Shown here piece by piece: positions 26,608-34,547 of a stretch of 64,000 nucleotides of DNA (the first letter of the stretch is position 1; the number at the start of each line of letters is the position of its first letter). Where the stretch lies: the NCBI GenBank assembly GCA_041739465.1, contig JBGSNX010000008.1, forward strand, positions 70,854 through 134,853, given 5' to 3'. Below the pieces are notes generated by a model. The model saw nothing but the letters and a program-made list of their open reading frames with translations, made no database searches and had not been told where the DNA came from. Origin of the DNA: BOKV01 sp041739465. Lineage in GTDB: Bacteria > Pseudomonadota > Alphaproteobacteria > Rhizobiales > Rhizobiaceae. The translations under genes and the position numbers were made by a program.

Positions 26608-27723
26608 ATGAAGAAAATTCTCATGTCGGCCGTTGCGCTGACCGCGCTCGTCGCAATGAGCGGCATTGCATCTGCCGAAATCCTGATCGGCGTTGCAGGT
26701 CCGTTGACTGGTCCAAACGCCGCATTTGGCGCACAGCTCCAGAAAGGTGCCGAAGCAGCAGCAGCCGACATCAACGCAGCTGGCGGCATGAACGGCGAGC
26801 AGATCAAGCTCGTGTTCGGCGACGACGTCTCTGATCCGAAACAGGGCATTTCGGTTGCCAACAAGTTCGTCGCTGACGGCGTCAAGTTTGTCGTGGGCCA
26901 CTTCAACTCTGGCGTGACCATTCCAGCTTCTGACGTTTATGCAGAAAACGGTGTCTTGGTCATTACCCCGTCGGCAACCAACCCGACCCTTACCGAACGC
27001 GGCCTGTGGAACACCTTCCGCACCTGCGGTCGTGATGACCAGCAGGGCCTCGTAGCCGGCGGTTACATCGCAACAAACTTCAAGGACGGCAAAGTTGCAG
27101 TCATTCATGACAAGACCCCGTATGGTCAGGGCCTTGCCGACTTCACCAAGAAGACAATGAACGATGCCGGCATGCAGGAAGCCATTTACGAAGGCGTCAA
27201 CACCGGTGACAAGGACTTCGCAGCCCTCATCGCCAAAATGAAGGAAGCCGGCGTGACCGTCGTTTACTTCGGCGGACTGCACACTGAAGCAGGCCTGATC
27301 ATGCGCCAGATGGCAGACCAGGGCCTCAAGGCCGTGTTCATGTCTGGCGACGGCATCGTGTCGAACGAACTCGCCTCGATCGCTGGCGACGCAGTTGACG
27401 GCACATTGATGACGTTCGCTCCAGATCCACGCAACAATCCGGCAGCAAAGGACCTCGTTGAGAGGTTCCGCGCAGCTGGCTTCGAACCTGAAGCCTACAC
27501 GCTGTACTCCTATGCAGCACTGCAGGTTGTCGTTCAGGCGGCCATGAAGTCTGGTGGCAATGATGCAATGAAAGTTGCAGAAACCATCAAGGCATCGGGC
27601 CCATGGACAACCGCAATCGGCGAACTTGGCTATGACGCAAAGGGCGACATCACCCGTCCTGACTATGTCATGTACAAGTGGGGCAAGGGTGCCGACGGCA
27701 AGTACACCTACACACAGATGTAA
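26608..27723 (+). CDS. Branched-chain amino-acid ABC substrate-binding protein (LivJ/LivK type)
   Basis: Periplasmic solute-binding protein, 371 residues. Signal peptide MKKILMSAVALTALVAMSGI to ASA, then the type I periplasmic fold starting EILIGVAGPLTGPNAAFGAQ, with NPTLTERGLWNTFRTCGRDD and VIHDKTPYGQGLADFTKK as family landmarks. Strong ribosome site AGGGAG before the ATG. Last gene of the operon, closed by a terminator 27 bases downstream. The ligand is probably Leu/Ile/Val or a related amino acid; the sequence does not settle specificity. Confidence 0.93.
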   Translation: MKKILMSAVALTALVAMSGIASAEILIGVAGPLTGPNAAFGAQLQKGAEAAAADINAAGGMNGEQIKLVFGDDVSDPKQGISVANKFVADGVKFVVGHFNSGVTIPASDVYAENGVLVITPSATNPTLTERGLWNTFRTCGRDDQQGLVAGGYIATNFKDGKVAVIHDKTPYGQGLADFTKKTMNDAGMQEAIYEGVNTGDKDFAALIAKMKEAGVTVVYFGGLHTEAGLIMRQMADQGLKAVFMSGDGIVSNELASIAGDAVDGTLMTFAPDPRNNPAAKDLVERFRAAGFEPEAYTLYSYAALQVVVQAAMKSGGNDAMKVAETIKASGPWTTAIGELGYDAKGDITRPDYVMYKWGKGADGKYTYTQM

Positions 27724-27750
27724 TCTGCTTTTCCGCCCAAGCGGAAAGGG

Positions 27751-27780
27751 AAACCCGGCGGGCAACCGCCGGGTTTTTTA
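27751..27780 (+). terminator. Rho-independent terminator of the liv operon
   Basis: An 11-bp GC-rich stem (27751-27761 with 27766-27776), GCAA loop, then a T-run to 27779. A smaller hairpin (27730-27747) precedes it. Confidence 0.92.
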
Positions 27781-27790
27781 TTGGTACGGT

Positions 27791-29158
27791 TCACCGACTA
27801 GCGCGGATGTGGAACAATTGCGGGAAGACTTCGCTGGCAGTCAAATTGCTGCCTTGCAAGGCAGTGTCTGAGAAGCTCGCAAGCATGGCTTCAACGGCAG
27901 CAAGGCTGGTTCCTGGATATTTTTTTGAACGGTATTCGTTTTCCCGGCGCGAACGCGGCCAATACTGGGCAAACAAGTGCCTGGGAAGGAATTTGAGCAA
28001 GCCGAAATACGCAGTCATTGCCGTCGGCGCACATTCAATCTTGTCGAACTCATCGACAATCCGCTCGCTCACCAGCGGGCCTTCCAGCGCGGCGTAGTAG
28101 GTTTCCAGCGCCTTGCGATCCTTGGAAAGCGAAAGGCCCTTGTCGAGCACATCGCCGAGCAAGGTCCTGAAATGCCCCTCTTCCTTTGCTATTGGAGCGA
28201 AGGCCTCCATCAGCGGCGTGTCGTGGTGGCGGTCGGGATGCGGCGCATACATCACATGCGATTGCCCCATCAGTTCGGCTTCAATGCCGGTGGTGCAGCC
28301 ATGGTGAACCAGGCATGACGAAGCCAGTATCCACGGTGTCGCGGTGCCTTCCTCATGCACCTCGATGCCCGGCTTGCCGGAAAGCGCATCGCGCCAAAAC
28401 CCGCCGCTTTCACTTGGATGCGGACGAACAATCAGCTTGCGATTCGGAAACCACTCGCGAAGCTTTGGCAGCATTTCCAGATAGGCCTCAAGATTGACCT
28501 TGGTTTCCTCCCGAATTGCGCTTCGGTAGGCCTTGACGCCCTTGTAGCTAGTTTCCGCCCGGCTGATCTGCCTTTGCAGGAAACGATCATGCATGGCGTG
28601 GACGACATGGCCGAAATTCGAACAAAACAGGATGAAATCGCCATGCTGGCGTTTGAGTTCCGCAACTCCGGGATCGAACACGCCGCGGTTTTGCGCCCGC
28701 CAGACATCGGTGCGCGGCAGGCCGGTGACAACGAATTTCTCCGCGTGCCGGGGATACAGGCCGACCACTTCTTGCCGCAGCTTTTCGGAAAGGCAGAACC
28801 AGCGTTCTGCCATTGCCAGCGTCTCGTCCGCCAGCCGGATCGACAGGAACATCTCCGGGTTGGAGTAAAAGCCGGTGGCCTCCTCATCCACCGAGGTCAG
28901 CTTGTAGCCAAGCCGGTGGTAGCGAGCGACCTTGCGCTCTGTCGCAGCGCCAAGGCTCTTGTCAAACAGGATACCTTTGGGCAAGTGAGGTGCCAGCCGT
29001 CGTATGACCCGGTCATGCCCCAGCAAAACATCATAGCCACGCGAGGCCGCAACAGCAGCGACCATGAGCCGCCCTGGCAACTCGCGAACCTGCACTTCTA
29101 CCGGAATGATGACAAAGCGTTTGCTGAGTGCGTTTGATGCCGTGTGTGAACTTGCCAT
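27791..29158 (-). CDS. Surface carbohydrate biosynthesis-type protein (GT-B-like)
   Basis: 455-residue protein. FVIIPVEVQVRELPGRLMVA and ASRGYDVLLGHDRVIRRLAP open a first Rossmann-like half; the second has LIVRPHPSESGGFWRDAL, SSCLVHHGCTTGIEAELMGQ and YAPHPDRHHDTPL. This is the nucleotide-sugar/CDP-polyol side of a GT-B-like fold, resembling the family annotated as surface carbohydrate (polysaccharide) biosynthesis proteins. The catalytic role is unproven. ATG at 29158 with GGGGAA upstream; longer frames would read into the FAH gene leader. Convergent with the liv operon. Confidence 0.65.
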   Translation of the reverse strand: MASSHTASNALSKRFVIIPVEVQVRELPGRLMVAAVAASRGYDVLLGHDRVIRRLAPHLPKGILFDKSLGAATERKVARYHRLGYKLTSVDEEATGFYSNPEMFLSIRLADETLAMAERWFCLSEKLRQEVVGLYPRHAEKFVVTGLPRTDVWRAQNRGVFDPGVAELKRQHGDFILFCSNFGHVVHAMHDRFLQRQISRAETSYKGVKAYRSAIREETKVNLEAYLEMLPKLREWFPNRKLIVRPHPSESGGFWRDALSGKPGIEVHEEGTATPWILASSCLVHHGCTTGIEAELMGQSHVMYAPHPDRHHDTPLMEAFAPIAKEEGHFRTLLGDVLDKGLSLSKDRKALETYYAALEGPLVSERIVDEFDKIECAPTAMTAYFGLLKFLPRHLFAQYWPRSRRENEYRSKKYPGTSLAAVEAMLASFSDTALQGSNLTASEVFPQLFHIRASR

Positions 29159-29329
29159 GTTCCCCGCTCTACCGGGCCCTATGGCCCTTTGAACGGGCAG
29201 ACAGGTAACTGGGCAGACTGGACATGGCAAGCAGGCAGTTTCTGTGTGATCACGAAAAGGAATTCGACGGCGCGCCACGAGTGCAGTAGGTTCCAGATAC
29301 GGAAAACTGCACGCATGGATTGGAATGTC

Positions 29330-30340
29330 ATGAAACTCGCAACACTCAGAAACGGAACCCGCGACGGCAAACTCGTATTGGTATCGCGCGATCTCACCCG
29401 CTTTACCGACGCCTCGTTCCTGGCACCAAATCTGCAGGCTGCCCTCGATGACTGGGATCGCGTCTCCCCGCACCTTTCCGTGTTGGCACAGAGCCTTGAA
29501 TCCGGCTCGGTTCCCTCCGAACGCTTCCATGAGCACGATGCCATGGCTCCCCTTCCCCGCGCCCATCTTTGGCTGGACGGCTCTGCCTATCTCAACCATG
29601 TCGAACTCGTGCGCAAAGGGCGCGGCGATGTTGTGCCGGACAATTTACAGACAGACCCCCTGATGTATGTGGGTGCAGCAGACGCGATGCTTGGCGCACG
29701 CGAGCCGATCAAGGTTTCAAGCGAGGATTGGGGCCCCGACATGGAGGGCGAAATCGCAGTGATCGTGTCGGACGTGCCGATGGGCGTGTCCGCTTTGGCT
29801 GCAAAGGATCACATAAGGCTGGTGATGCTGGCCAACGATATTTCATATCGCAGGCTCGCCCCGGCAGAACTCGCCAAAGGCCTTGGCTTTTGCCAGTCAA
29901 AAGGCCCGACAACCTTTTCCCCCGTCGCCGTGACTCTGGATGAATTGGGCGAGGCATGGGATGGTGGCAAACTGAAACTGCCGCTTCTGGTTTCACGCAA
30001 TGGCAAGCCATTCGGAAAGGCAAACGCCGGCATCGACATGGCCTTCAGCTTTGGCCAGTTGATCGCCCATGCTGCCAAGTCCCGGCCGCTTGGCGCGGGT
30101 GCCATTGTCGGCTCCGGCACAGTTTCCAATCGCGGCGAGGACGGCGGACCCGGCAAGCCGGTGGCACAAGGCGGTGTTGGTTTCAGCTGCATTGCCGAAG
30201 CGCGGGCGGCCGAAGCACTTGCCGATGGCAAGGCTTCAACAGACTTGCTGGCATTTGGCGAGAGCGTACGCATCGAGATGATGGACAGCCGCCATCACTC
30301 GATCTTTGGCGCGATCGAGCAGACGCTGGAGAAGGCGTAA
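29330..30340 (+). CDS. Fumarylacetoacetate hydrolase family protein
   Basis: 336-residue FAH-fold enzyme that cleaves or decarboxylates beta-keto/diketo acids using a Mg/Mn site. Metal ligands are visible in DWGPDMEGEIAVIVSDVPMG (acidic E-x-E pair) and the later ANDISYRRL; the substrate loop includes GFCQSKGPTTFSPVAVT; GAGAIVGSGTVSN corresponds to the usual GDVIxTGTP region. The ATG at 29330 (MKLATLRNGTRDG) fits the family N-terminus better than the ATG at 29315. Followed by dhaK-dhaL 80 bases downstream on the same strand, suggesting one carbohydrate or aromatic degradation unit; substrate unknown. Confidence 0.83.
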   Translation: MKLATLRNGTRDGKLVLVSRDLTRFTDASFLAPNLQAALDDWDRVSPHLSVLAQSLESGSVPSERFHEHDAMAPLPRAHLWLDGSAYLNHVELVRKGRGDVVPDNLQTDPLMYVGAADAMLGAREPIKVSSEDWGPDMEGEIAVIVSDVPMGVSALAAKDHIRLVMLANDISYRRLAPAELAKGLGFCQSKGPTTFSPVAVTLDELGEAWDGGKLKLPLLVSRNGKPFGKANAGIDMAFSFGQLIAHAAKSRPLGAGAIVGSGTVSNRGEDGGPGKPVAQGGVGFSCIAEARAAEALADGKASTDLLAFGESVRIEMMDSRHHSIFGAIEQTLEKA

Positions 30341-30419
30341 GAATTTCGCAGGATTTGGTAGCGCGGGTCTTTGCACACAGGCTTCAAGCCCGCTACCCGC
30401 ACGCCCAAGGAGGATGGCC

Positions 30420-31436
30420 GTGGCTAAAGCCGCAAAGAAGATCCTGAACGACCCGCGTCAGGCGGTCACCCAAATGATCGACGGCCTGGTTTTGGCCAGC
30501 GACGGGATGACCCGCCGCCTGCCGGGCCTTGACGCCATCGTGCGCAGCCATCTTCCCGACGGCAAAGTGGCCCTGCTGATCGGTGGAGGGTCAGGGCATG
30601 AACCGCTGTTCCACGGCTTTGTTGGCGAAGGTCTGGCGGATGGCGCAGCTTGCGGCCAGTTCTTTGCCGCCCCCGCACCGCATATCATCTACGAGACCGC
30701 CAAGGCCGTGCACCGTGGCAAAGGCATATTGTTCCTCTATGGCAACTATGCCGGGGACAACATGAATTTCGACATCGCATCAGAGATGCTGGCGGACGAA
30801 GGCATGGATATCCGCACTGTCCGGGTTACCGATGACGTGGCCGCCGCCCCGCCTGAACGCACCCATGACCGGCGTGGCATTGCGGGCGACGTCTTGATGA
30901 TCAAGATCGTGGGCGCTGCCGCCGCGACGCTGGACAGTTTGGACGAGGTGGAACGCGTGGCGCGCAAGGCTGTAGCCAATGTGCGGTCGATGGGGGTGGC
31001 GGTGTCGTCAGGCTCGATCCCCGAAACCGGCAAACCCTCATTTGAACTGGCTGATGACGAAATCGAGGTCGGCATGGGCGCGCATGGCGAGGCCGGGATC
31101 TCAAGGCAGAAACTAGCCCCCGCCGATGTCGTTGCGGATCAACTGCTGGACCGCATCCTGCCCGACCTGCCTTTTGCGGCAGGCGATGAGGTCGCGCTGG
31201 TTCTCAACAATCTTGGTGCCACCACGATGATGGAGATGCTTGTGGTCAACCGCCGCATCCGCCAGGTGCTGCAGGATCGTGGCATCACCGTTCATCGCAC
31301 CGAGGTGGGAACATGGCTGACCGTGCAGGAAATGGCCGGCTTTTCGATGACGCTGATGAAGTTGGATAGCGAACTGAAGCGGTATTTGGACATGCCCTGC
31401 CAGTCGGTCGGCTTTTCGCGGATGGGGACGGCGTGA
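30420..31436 (+). CDS. dhaK: Dihydroxyacetone kinase subunit DhaK
   Basis: Substrate-binding subunit of dihydroxyacetone (or related ketose/tetrose) kinase, 338 residues. Conserved GGGSGHEPLFHGFVGEGL, GNYAGDNMNFDIASE, RGIAGDVLMIKI, and the His that forms the covalent hemiaminal with substrate in VGMGAHGEAGIS. The GTG at 30420 has a perfect AGGAGG six bases upstream (30408-30413); the ATG at 30414 abuts the ribosome site and is unlikely. Stop overlaps the dhaL start. Confidence 0.92.
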   Translation: MAKAAKKILNDPRQAVTQMIDGLVLASDGMTRRLPGLDAIVRSHLPDGKVALLIGGGSGHEPLFHGFVGEGLADGAACGQFFAAPAPHIIYETAKAVHRGKGILFLYGNYAGDNMNFDIASEMLADEGMDIRTVRVTDDVAAAPPERTHDRRGIAGDVLMIKIVGAAAATLDSLDEVERVARKAVANVRSMGVAVSSGSIPETGKPSFELADDEIEVGMGAHGEAGISRQKLAPADVVADQLLDRILPDLPFAAGDEVALVLNNLGATTMMEMLVVNRRIRQVLQDRGITVHRTEVGTWLTVQEMAGFSMTLMKLDSELKRYLDMPCQSVGFSRMGTA

Positions 31437-32083
31437 TGCACAAGGCAAGCCTTGGGTCTGGTGAAGCGGTGGCAATGTTGCAGGCGGTGGCACGGGCGGT
31501 GATCGACCGGGTCGATGTGTTGACCGACGCTGATCTGGCCATCGGGGATGGTGACCACGGCATAGGCATGCGCCGGGGGTTTGAAGCGGCGCTGACGGCG
31601 TTGGAACCTGGCACACCGGGCATCGACGCTGCCTTTCGGACGACTGGCATGGCGATCATGGCCAATACCGGCGGAGCAGCTGGGGCAGTGTTCGGCACGC
31701 TGTTCACCTCCGGAGCGAAGGCATTGGCAGGGGTTGACCGCCTGGATGCCAACGGCATCCGCCAGTTTCTGGCGGCCGCGCAGGACGGCGTGGCAAAACG
31801 CGGCGGCGTGACCGAGGGGCAGAAGACCATGCTGGACGCGCTGGCCCATGCCGCTCGCGCTTGCGATGACGCCACCAGCTTGATCACTTGCCTGACTGCC
31901 GCCGCGCATGGCGCCGAGGTAGGGGTCGAAGCCACTAAATCCATGGTTGCTACGACCGGCAAGGCGCGATCCCTTGGAGAGCGCAGCCTTGGGCATCCTG
32001 ATCCGGGGGCAATTTCTGTAGCGATCATCCTGACCGCAATGCGCGACTTCGCGTCAGGCGCGCCAATTGGCGAAGGATGGTAG
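31436..32083 (+). CDS. dhaL: Dihydroxyacetone kinase subunit DhaL
   Basis: Nucleotide-binding subunit, 215 residues. ADLAIGDGDHGIGMRRGF holds the Asp residues that bind Mg-ADP/ATP; MANTGGAAGAVFGTLF, GQKTMLDALAHAA and the end GHPDPGAISVAIIL are standard. Start ATG 31436 shares a base with the dhaK stop. No DhaM/PTS gene is in the window, so the pair may use ATP directly or a distant DhaM. The TAG stop (32081-32083) overlaps the 3' end of the convergent tRNA-Met gene. Confidence 0.9.
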   Translation: MHKASLGSGEAVAMLQAVARAVIDRVDVLTDADLAIGDGDHGIGMRRGFEAALTALEPGTPGIDAAFRTTGMAIMANTGGAAGAVFGTLFTSGAKALAGVDRLDANGIRQFLAAAQDGVAKRGGVTEGQKTMLDALAHAARACDDATSLITCLTAAAHGAEVGVEATKSMVATTGKARSLGERSLGHPDPGAISVAIILTAMRDFASGAPIGEGW

Positions 32084-32154
32084 CGGAGGAGGGACTCGAA
32101 CCCCCGACCCCAGGATTATGATTCCCGTGCTCTAGCCAGCTGAGCTACTCCGCC
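32078..32154 (-). tRNA. tRNA-Met (CAT), elongator type
   Basis: 77-nt cloverleaf including an encoded CCA (32078-32080 on the plus strand). Acceptor stem GGCGGAG/CTCCGCT closes with a G-T pair at the first position; D arm GCTCAGCTGGCTAGAGC; anticodon loop ATCATAA with CAT at 32118-32120; T arm GGGGGTTCGAGTCCC. The body matches the usual alphaproteobacterial elongator tRNA-Met rather than the initiator (no three G-C run in the anticodon stem). Confidence 0.95.
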
Positions 32155-32262
32155 GGATTTCCGTCCGCAAAAGCCTGCGACCGTGAAAGCCCTGCCTTGC
32201 GGCATTGCCGCGCTTATAGTGAGCGGGCGCCTTTGATGTCAAGCTTGCCCTCATGCTGTTTT

Positions 32263-32295
32263 GGCACCGGTAGTCAGGCTCTGACTACCGGTGCC
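32263..32295. repeat. Perfect 15-bp inverted repeat over the mnmA stop codon
   Basis: Arms 32263-32277 and 32281-32295 are exact reverse complements with a 3-base centre. The palindrome encodes the last residues and stop of MnmA (TGA at 32274-32276). There is no T-run after it in either direction, so it is not a textbook terminator; it may protect the 3' end of the transcript. Confidence 0.75.
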
Positions 32296-33482
32296 TGTGC
32301 AGGCATCGATACCAGCATCTGAAGCGCAGCTTCTGCCTCGCGGTTGCGTTCCGAGCGGGAAATGAATCCGCCGCCAAGCACACGCATCCCGTCGCCATCC
32401 GGCAAATAGAACACGCAAGCTTGGCCGGGAGCCACGCCGCTTTCGCCATCGACCAGTTCGACATGCACTTCACCAGCGTCGACAAACAGCCTTGCCTGGG
32501 CTGGCGGCCGCGATGAACGCACCTTGGCGAGGATTTCAAGCCCTTCGGCGGGAATGCTGGAAAGCGCGCTATCGCCAAGCCAGTTGACATCGCGAAGATG
32601 AATGCGCTGCGTTCCAAGCGCTTCACGCGGCCCGACAATCACGCGGTTGTTGGCGCTGTCGAGGTGAATGACATAAATCGGCTCGCCGGTCGCAACCCCT
32701 ATGCCGCGCCGCTGCCCGATTGTGTAATGCAGGATGCCATCATGGCGGCCAAGCAGACGACCATCGAGATGGACAATGTCCCCCGGCTCTGCCGCATTTG
32801 GCTGAAGCTTGGCAATGATGTCGGTGTACTTGCCCTGCGGCACGAAGCAGATGTCCTGGCTGTCTGACTTCTCGGCAACGATCAGGCCAAATTCACGCGC
32901 CAGTTCGCGGGTTTCGCTCTTCGTCAAACCGCCCAATGGAAAGCGCAAATAGTCGAGCTGCGCCTGTGTGGTGGCAAACAGGAACCAGCTCTGGTCGCGG
33001 CTGTCATCGACAGGCCGGTAAAGCGCCCGCCGCCCGCTCTGCGCATCGACAACGCGCGAGCGCACATAATGGCCAGTCGCCAGCGCATGCGCGCCAAGCG
33101 AACGGGCCGTATCGAGGAGATCGGCAATCTTGACCGTCTGGTTGCAGGAAATACAGGGAACAGGCGTTTCGCCAGCCAGATAGCTCTGGGCAAACGGATC
33201 AATCACCGCCTCGCGAAACCGCGATTCATAGTCGAGCACGTAATGCGGAATGCCAAGGGTTTCAGCGACCCGGCGCGCATCATGAATGTCCTGCCCTGCA
33301 CAGCAAGCACCTTTGCGATGCGTCGCTTCACCGTGGTCGTACAGCTGCAAGGTCATGCCGACGACGTCATAGCCTTCGCGCTTGAGCATGCCGGCAACGA
33401 CAGACGAGTCAACGCCACCCGACATGGCGACAACCACGCGGGTGTTTTCCGGACGTCCCGGTAGGTCGAGCGAATTCAGCAT
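32274..33482 (-). CDS. mnmA: tRNA-specific 2-thiouridylase MnmA
   Basis: Cytosolic enzyme making 2-thiouridine at the wobble position of tRNA-Glu/Gln/Lys. 402 residues. PP-loop ATP site MSGGVDSSV, GMTLQLYDH, catalytic Cys in PCISCNQTVK and the second Cys in SDSQDICFVPQGKY, GILHYTIGQRRGIGV, then the C-terminal beta domain ending QACVFY. ATG at 33482. Downstream of it lies tRNA-Met on the same strand. Confidence 0.95.
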   Translation of the reverse strand: MLNSLDLPGRPENTRVVVAMSGGVDSSVVAGMLKREGYDVVGMTLQLYDHGEATHRKGACCAGQDIHDARRVAETLGIPHYVLDYESRFREAVIDPFAQSYLAGETPVPCISCNQTVKIADLLDTARSLGAHALATGHYVRSRVVDAQSGRRALYRPVDDSRDQSWFLFATTQAQLDYLRFPLGGLTKSETRELAREFGLIVAEKSDSQDICFVPQGKYTDIIAKLQPNAAEPGDIVHLDGRLLGRHDGILHYTIGQRRGIGVATGEPIYVIHLDSANNRVIVGPREALGTQRIHLRDVNWLGDSALSSIPAEGLEILAKVRSSRPPAQARLFVDAGEVHVELVDGESGVAPGQACVFYLPDGDGMRVLGGGFISRSERNREAEAALQMLVSMPAQAPVVRA

Positions 33483-33602
33483 GGTGCAATGCCTCTGGTC
33501 AGGCGCGGTTCAAGGCCGCGCAGTCCGTCTTTCCATTGCATATAGTACCTAAGGCCCGATTGTGAAAGTCCGGCCTGTTCAAAGCATGAAAACGCTGCGT
33601 GC

Positions 33603-33950
33603 TCAGCTTGCCGAATGGATGCAGATGGATGCGTGGCCCGAACCGATCATGCCAAGCTGCTTTGCTGCTGCTTTTGACACGTCAATGATGCGCCCCTTGA
33701 TGAATGGCCCGCGGTCATTGATGCGCACCACAACCGAGCGGCCATTGCGCTGGTTGACGACACGGACCTTGGAGCCAAAGCGCATGGAACGGTGTGCTGC
33801 TGTCATGGCAGACGGGTTCATCATTTCGCCCGATGCCGTGCGTGAGTTCAGTGCATACCAGCTTGCCTTGCCACATTGGGCGGCGGCTGGTGATTGGCAC
33901 AAAACGATTGCGATCGCCGCGGAAGCCGCGACGGCAAGAAGATTCTTCAT
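33603..33950 (-). CDS. RlpA-like double-psi beta-barrel protein
   Basis: 115-residue exported protein: signal peptide MKNLLAVAASAAIAIVLCQS to AAA, then a compact RlpA domain (GKASWYALNSRTASGEMMNP, MTAAHRSMRFGSKVRVVNQR, RINDRGPFIKGRIIDVSKAA). RlpA relatives are septal peptidoglycan-associated proteins or lytic transglycosylases; the Asp of NDRGPF is conserved. There is no SPOR domain, unlike full-size RlpA. ATG 33950 is chosen by the signal peptide; longer frames add 58 non-coding-like residues. Confidence 0.85.
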   Translation of the reverse strand: MKNLLAVAASAAIAIVLCQSPAAAQCGKASWYALNSRTASGEMMNPSAMTAAHRSMRFGSKVRVVNQRNGRSVVVRINDRGPFIKGRIIDVSKAAAKQLGMIGSGHASICIHSAS

Positions 33951-34259
33951 GGTATTTCGCCCCTGCACTGCATGTGGCTGCCACGCCGGTTTTGCGTATT
34001 CGGCAACCATTTGATGTGTTGATCCCGGCGATTCGTCCAAGCCGGGTGTGGAGGCGTGGTTATAAGGCAGAATGCGGCTGCATTGTGTATTTGTTGTTTC
34101 CCAAAGGTAACAACAAGTTTCCAATTGTTTCAGCCGTCTCCAAACCCCGCCGTATTCCCTTAACTTTAGTTACGTTTTCGTAACGGTGGCCTTAGTCGAA
34201 TTTTAAGGCGGCTGATGTACCTTCGCTTTCAATTGGTCTTTTTGTAGCGAGTAGAGTTT
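33951..34259. promoter_or_regulatory. Divergent rlpA-sciP regulatory region
   Basis: 309 bases with no gene. It contains a perfect short inverted repeat GTTACG-TTTT-CGTAAC at 34169-34184, a TTAAC element at 34160-34164, and one GANTC (CcrM-type) site at 34030-34034. The TTAAC and the following TTAC are spaced roughly like a weak CtrA box. Promoters for both flanking genes presumably lie here. Confidence 0.4.
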
Positions 34260-34541
34260 ATGACCGATCTGGTTAGACCGCGTGTAAAGTATGTCATCGG
34301 GCCTGACGGGAGCCCACTGACAATTGCGGACCTCCCGCCCTCTGGCACCCATCGTTGGGTGATCCGCCGAAAGGCGGAAGTTGTTGCTGCGGTACGCGGC
34401 GGACTTCTTTCCCTTGAAGAAGCCTGTGAGCGTTACACGCTGACTGTTGAAGAATTCCTGTCCTGGCAGATCTCGATTGATGCCCACGGCCTTGCAGGCC
34501 TGCGCACCACCCGCATCCAGGATTACCGCAGCCACGCTTGA
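34260..34541 (+). CDS. sciP: CtrA-inhibitor SciP (DUF1153)
   Basis: 93-residue helix-turn-helix protein that in Caulobacter binds CtrA and blocks its activation of target promoters. Essentially the whole sequence is family-conserved: MTDLVRPRVKYVIGPDGSPL, RWVIRRKAEVVAAVRGGLLS, EEACERYTLTVEEFLSWQ, DAHGLAGLRTTRIQDYR. ATG at 34260. It lies 7.4 kb from ctrA on the same strand and converges on the hydrolase gene with 6 bases between stops. Confidence 0.95.
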   Translation: MTDLVRPRVKYVIGPDGSPLTIADLPPSGTHRWVIRRKAEVVAAVRGGLLSLEEACERYTLTVEEFLSWQISIDAHGLAGLRTTRIQDYRSHA

Positions 34542-34547
34542 TAGCTT

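Noticed and set aside
32078..32154. tRNA-Ile2 (CAT with lysidine) instead of tRNA-Met
   Set aside because: Acceptor and anticodon stems match the elongator tRNA-Met pattern of alphaproteobacteria rather than the Ile2 tRNA.
32263..32295. mnmA palindrome as a Rho-independent terminator
   Set aside because: Neither strand has a T-run after the stem; on the minus strand it is followed by an A-run.
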